8,698 bases of DNA, from the NCBI GenBank assembly GCA_003139735.1, contig PLGA01000487.1, positions 1-8,698 on the forward strand, written 5' to 3'. Below the pieces are notes generated by a model. That model worked only from the letters and a program-made list of their open reading frames with translations, had not been told where the DNA came from and searched no databases. Positions 6,405-8,698 of the stretch are shown piece after piece. The stretch comes from Bryobacterales bacterium. Its GTDB lineage: Bacteria; Acidobacteriota; Terriglobia; Bryobacterales; Bryobacteraceae. Position 1 is the first letter of the stretch. Every line of letters starts with the position of its first letter. Position numbers and translations under genes: made by a program.

Positions 6405-7805
6405 TTACCAGACGTAAGTGCCGACGGAGCCGGCCTTCAACGTAGTCGCAACCACGCTGCCGCGATACCGGATATTGAAGGTCTGGGGCGACTGGGCGCC
6501 GTTGACGACAATCAGCACTTTCTTCCCGCCGGGCGTCTTGAAAGCCACATTCGGCAGCGCGTCCTGATTATTGGAGCCAATGCGCACGGAGCCGGGGCGG
6601 ACAAACTTGGATGCGTGGGCAACGGCATAATACGCCACGTTGCGGGTGACGTTGCTACCGTCGATGGTAATGGCGCCCTGGCACGTGCCGCATCCGCCAT
6701 TGTCCGTGTGCGGCCGGTTCTGGGGATCGGCCGCCAGATTCCAAAGCAGGACATTGCGGCTCCAGTTGCGGGTTGCGCCAACGATTAGCCTGCGCACCGG
6801 CGAAGCTACGTTGACGGTTGGCCGCGACTCCACCGAACCGGTAACCATCTGCTCGGTGAAATACAGGTTCTTGCGGGGGTAAGCGTCGTGAACCTGGGAC
6901 ATGGCTTCGATCTGGCCGCCATACAGGTGAAAACCCGAGCCATCGACGTAGCGGGCGGATTGAGGGTCGGCAAGAATCGAAATCGCGTACTGGGGAACGT
7001 CGCAGTTGTGGTCGTAGAGGACAATCTTGGTATCGATGCGGGCCGCTTGGAACGCGGGTCCCAGGTGGTTCTTGATGAAATCGGCCTCCTCCGTGGCGGA
7101 CATCGACAGGCTGGGGGTGTTCTTCTCGTTGAGCGGTTCGTTTTGAACGGTGATGGCGTCGATCCGTATGCCTTCCGCCCGCATCCCCTGAATGTACTTG
7201 ACGAAGTACCTGGCATAGGCCGGATAGCATTCGGGCTTCAGCTTGCCGCCTTTGGGGTTGTTGTTGGTCTTCATCCAGGAGGGCGCGGTCCACGGCGATC
7301 CCAGGATCTTGATCTTCGGATTCACCTTGAAGATTTCCTTCAAGACGGGGATCACGTCGGCGCGATCTTCGGCGAGGGAGAATTTGGCCATATCGGGATC
7401 GGTCTGGCCGGGGGGCAAATCGTCGTAGGTGAAGACGTGGTCATTCAAGTCGGACGAGCCGATGCTGACGCGGAGGTAGCTGATGCCGATCTCCTTGCCG
7501 GCGACTCCGAACAGTTCCTGGATGAGGGAGGCTCGCTTGGCGGGGTCCATGCGGACCATGTGTTGGGCGCTGCCTCCGGTCAAGGCGAAGCCGAAGCCAT
7601 CGATGGGTTGGAAGGTCTGCTTGTCGTCCACATCGATGGTGAGGCCCGGATTGGCGGTCTTGGAAAACCGCAGAGGCGGGTTCTGGAGGTCGAACAAGGC
7701 CGATTTATCGGTATTGGTCAGCCAGACGGCGACGCTTGCGTTCTTTTGCGCGTGCAGCGAAAGAACCAGGCAGAGCGAAAACATCGGCGCGGATGCAAGG
7801 CGCAC
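6405..7805 (-). CDS. Secreted glycoside hydrolase family 30 (glucosylceramidase-like / beta-glucanase-like)
   Basis: The protein has 466 residues. A Sec signal peptide (MRLASAPMFSLCLVLSLHAQ, cleavage near 20) precedes the mature enzyme. The (beta/alpha)8 barrel runs from about residue 55 to 395 and carries IDGFGFALTGGSA (68-80), LRVSIGSSDL, GSPWTAPSWMK (169-179), the acid/base VQNEP with E223, HLYGG (293-297), and the nucleophile YFTEQ with E318. WNLAADPQNRP and GGCGTCQG (370-377) follow, then the beta-sandwich domain typical of GH30 (about 396-466, ending GTYVW). The two glutamates and their spacing fit a retaining GH30 enzyme of subfamily 1 or 3 type; the substrate (glucosylceramide, beta-1,6-glucan or another beta-glycan) cannot be decided. 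The start is GTG at 7803-7805. Starting at the ATG seven codons later would remove the only positive charge of the signal peptide and lacks a ribosome site. It begins four bases after the stop of the preceding secreted protein, so the two are coupled. Confidence 0.9.
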   Translation of the reverse strand: MRLASAPMFSLCLVLSLHAQKNASVAVWLTNTDKSALFDLQNPPLRFSKTANPGLTIDVDDKQTFQPIDGFGFALTGGSAQHMVRMDPAKRASLIQELFGVAGKEIGISYLRVSIGSSDLNDHVFTYDDLPPGQTDPDMAKFSLAEDRADVIPVLKEIFKVNPKIKILGSPWTAPSWMKTNNNPKGGKLKPECYPAYARYFVKYIQGMRAEGIRIDAITVQNEPLNEKNTPSLSMSATEEADFIKNHLGPAFQAARIDTKIVLYDHNCDVPQYAISILADPQSARYVDGSGFHLYGGQIEAMSQVHDAYPRKNLYFTEQMVTGSVESRPTVNVASPVRRLIVGATRNWSRNVLLWNLAADPQNRPHTDNGGCGTCQGAITIDGSNVTRNVAYYAVAHASKFVRPGSVRIGSNNQDALPNVAFKTPGGKKVLIVVNGAQSPQTFNIRYRGSVVATTLKAGSVGTYVW

Positions 7806-7809
7806 GACC

Positions 7810-8649
7810 TCAGCGTAGCTTATCTATGGGGTCTCCCGCCTTGGGGAACAGGATGTCGGAACCCACGTCGAACTTCTGGTAGGAGAGGAAATCCACCACA
7901 TTCCGTGTCATGCCGCCGCCGGACCGCATCAGAGTCTCGGCTTTGAGGGGCAGCAGATACCGCTGGCCGCCGATCCTGGCGTAGTCGTAATCGAGCGTGG
8001 TCCCCGCCAGGGTGACTTGGAAGTCCTTGAGGCCGTCGGCTTCCAGGGTGACGCGGAGCGCCGTGCCCGAGCCGGGATCGATGGAAACCAAGCCGTGGTA
8101 GCCGGCCACCATTTCGCCCGAATCGGAGCCGTTGGCATAGGTCAGAGACAAAGTGGAATTGGCGCGATCCACGCTATAGGAGTAAGCCTGGACGGTGCGT
8201 TTCCGCAGATCCTCCCAGCTCCGCCATTGGAACTTGGCTGCGCAGGAAGGCTCGAATACCCGCCGCAGCATGGTGCCGAATTCTCCCTGGGAGGTCGAGC
8301 CGGGCAGCGAATCGTAGGAAGCGCTGTCGGGCTGGTGATTTACCTGGACCAGGCGGTAGTGCTCCTGGCGGCCGAAATACGACAGCAACACCATCAGGCT
8401 ATCCACGGCCGACCAGTCCTTGCCCTTGCCGGAAGCGTCGCTATAGCGCGAGATGACTTCGGAGCAGATGAAGTCGGGCAGAGTCTTGGTGTAAGCGAGG
8501 GCAGTGCGGCGAGCCGCTTCGAGCACGCGCGACTGTTCCTCGCTCGACGGCGGTTTGGCCGCCGGCGCCGCGAACGAGACGCTCAAGAGCGCGATGGCCG
8601 CGCGAATGCGCATGATTCCACGCGATTTCATCGATTCGGAACTTCTCAT
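7810..8649 (-). CDS. Secreted protein of unknown function, Acidobacteriota-type family
   Basis: With the start used here the protein has 279 residues. A basic N-terminus and hydrophobic stretch (AAIALLSVSFAAPA, 17-30) form a signal peptide. The mature part contains LAYTKTLPDFICSEVISRYS (51-70), LSYFGRQEHYRLVQVN (89-104), SQGEFGTMLRRVFEP (120-134), and a beta-rich C-terminal half with GYHGLVSIDPGSGTALRV (183-200) and LDYDYARIGGQRYLLPLKAE (219-238). I recall this motif order from a family found in many copies in Acidobacteriota genomes, with no known function. The beta-rich part vaguely resembles LolA-like periplasmic folds, which is speculation. Cys62 and Cys136 are the only cysteines and could form a disulphide. 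The frame is open from an ATG at 8679, but GGAG (8657-8660) stands seven bases before the ATG at 8647-8649, which is therefore chosen. The GH30 gene follows four bases after the stop. Confidence 0.75.
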   Translation of the reverse strand: MRSSESMKSRGIMRIRAAIALLSVSFAAPAAKPPSSEEQSRVLEAARRTALAYTKTLPDFICSEVISRYSDASGKGKDWSAVDSLMVLLSYFGRQEHYRLVQVNHQPDSASYDSLPGSTSQGEFGTMLRRVFEPSCAAKFQWRSWEDLRKRTVQAYSYSVDRANSTLSLTYANGSDSGEMVAGYHGLVSIDPGSGTALRVTLEADGLKDFQVTLAGTTLDYDYARIGGQRYLLPLKAETLMRSGGGMTRNVVDFLSYQKFDVGSDILFPKAGDPIDKLR

Positions 8650-8656
8650 TATCATA

Positions 8657-8660
8657 CTCC
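8657..8660 (-). promoter_or_regulatory. Ribosome binding site deciding the start of the secreted protein gene
   Basis: GGAG on the minus strand is seven bases before the ATG at 8647-8649 and only one base before the alternative ATG at 8653-8655. It favours the former. The remaining 38 bases to the right edge show no further recognisable element. Confidence 0.5.
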
Positions 8661-8698
8661 GGTGAGGGGTGCGCGACATAAGAGCCCAGACCAGGCGG

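Noticed and set aside
1361..7946. Long plus-strand open frames (for example 1361-2137, 2327-3334, 4278-5450, 5264-6445, 6888-7946)
   Set aside because: They lie exactly antisense to minus-strand genes with clear domains, have Gly/Asp/His/Arg-rich composition without recognisable motifs, and arise from the GC-rich codon pattern.
8650..8679. Upstream ATG at 8679 as start of the secreted protein
   Set aside because: It would place ten extra residues before the signal peptide and has no ribosome binding site, whereas GGAG is correctly spaced for the ATG at 8649.
1..8698. CRISPR arrays, tRNA or rRNA genes, insertion sequences, attachment sites
   Set aside because: No regularly spaced repeats, cloverleaf-like sequence, transposase frame or terminal inverted repeats could be seen on either strand.

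Overview
The window is GC-rich chromosomal DNA from a Gram-negative bacterium. Lipoprotein and signal-peptide sorting, periplasmic adaptors and a beta-barrel C-terminal signature all point to a two-membrane cell. The secreted protein at 7810-8649 has the 'LAYTxxLPDFIC ... LSYFGxxEHYxL' layout that I associate, from memory, with a paralogous family abundant in Acidobacteriota (Solibacter/Bryobacter-like genomes), so Acidobacteriota is the favoured source. This assignment is an inference and has not been searched.

Layout, left to right. (1) 1-95, minus strand: the first 31 codons of a LeuA-type 2-isopropylmalate synthase, running off the left edge. (2) 96-206: a shared AT-rich divergent regulatory region. 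(3) 207-1076, plus strand: a LysR-type regulator. (4) 1083-1304, minus strand: a small three-helix membrane protein of the CBU_0592 type, convergent with the LysR gene. (5) 1305-1486: no intact gene, but it holds a strong rho-independent terminator (minus strand) and what looks like the frameshifted C-terminal end of an outer-membrane beta-barrel gene. (6) 1487-6307, minus strand: a tight four-gene operon of three successive membrane-fusion (HlyD/MacA-like) adaptors followed by a MacB/FtsX-like ABC permease, all joined by 4-bp stop/start overlaps. No ATPase gene lies in the window. (7) 6405-8649, minus strand: a translationally coupled pair of a secreted protein of unknown function and a secreted GH30 family glycosidase.

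How the parts work together. The adaptors and permease resemble a tripartite MacAB-type efflux or export machine in which the ATPase and outer-membrane channel must come from elsewhere, unless the beta-barrel remnant was once the outer-membrane partner. The first adaptor is predicted to be a lipoprotein and stops before the usual membrane-proximal domain. The other two are anchored by an N-terminal transmembrane helix. The GH30 enzyme and its partner lie upstream on the same strand, 97 bp from the first adaptor, so co-transcription is possible but not shown. The LysR-leuA pair is a typical divergent regulator/target arrangement. Many long plus-strand open frames across 1361-7946 are antisense shadows of the minus-strand genes and were discarded.
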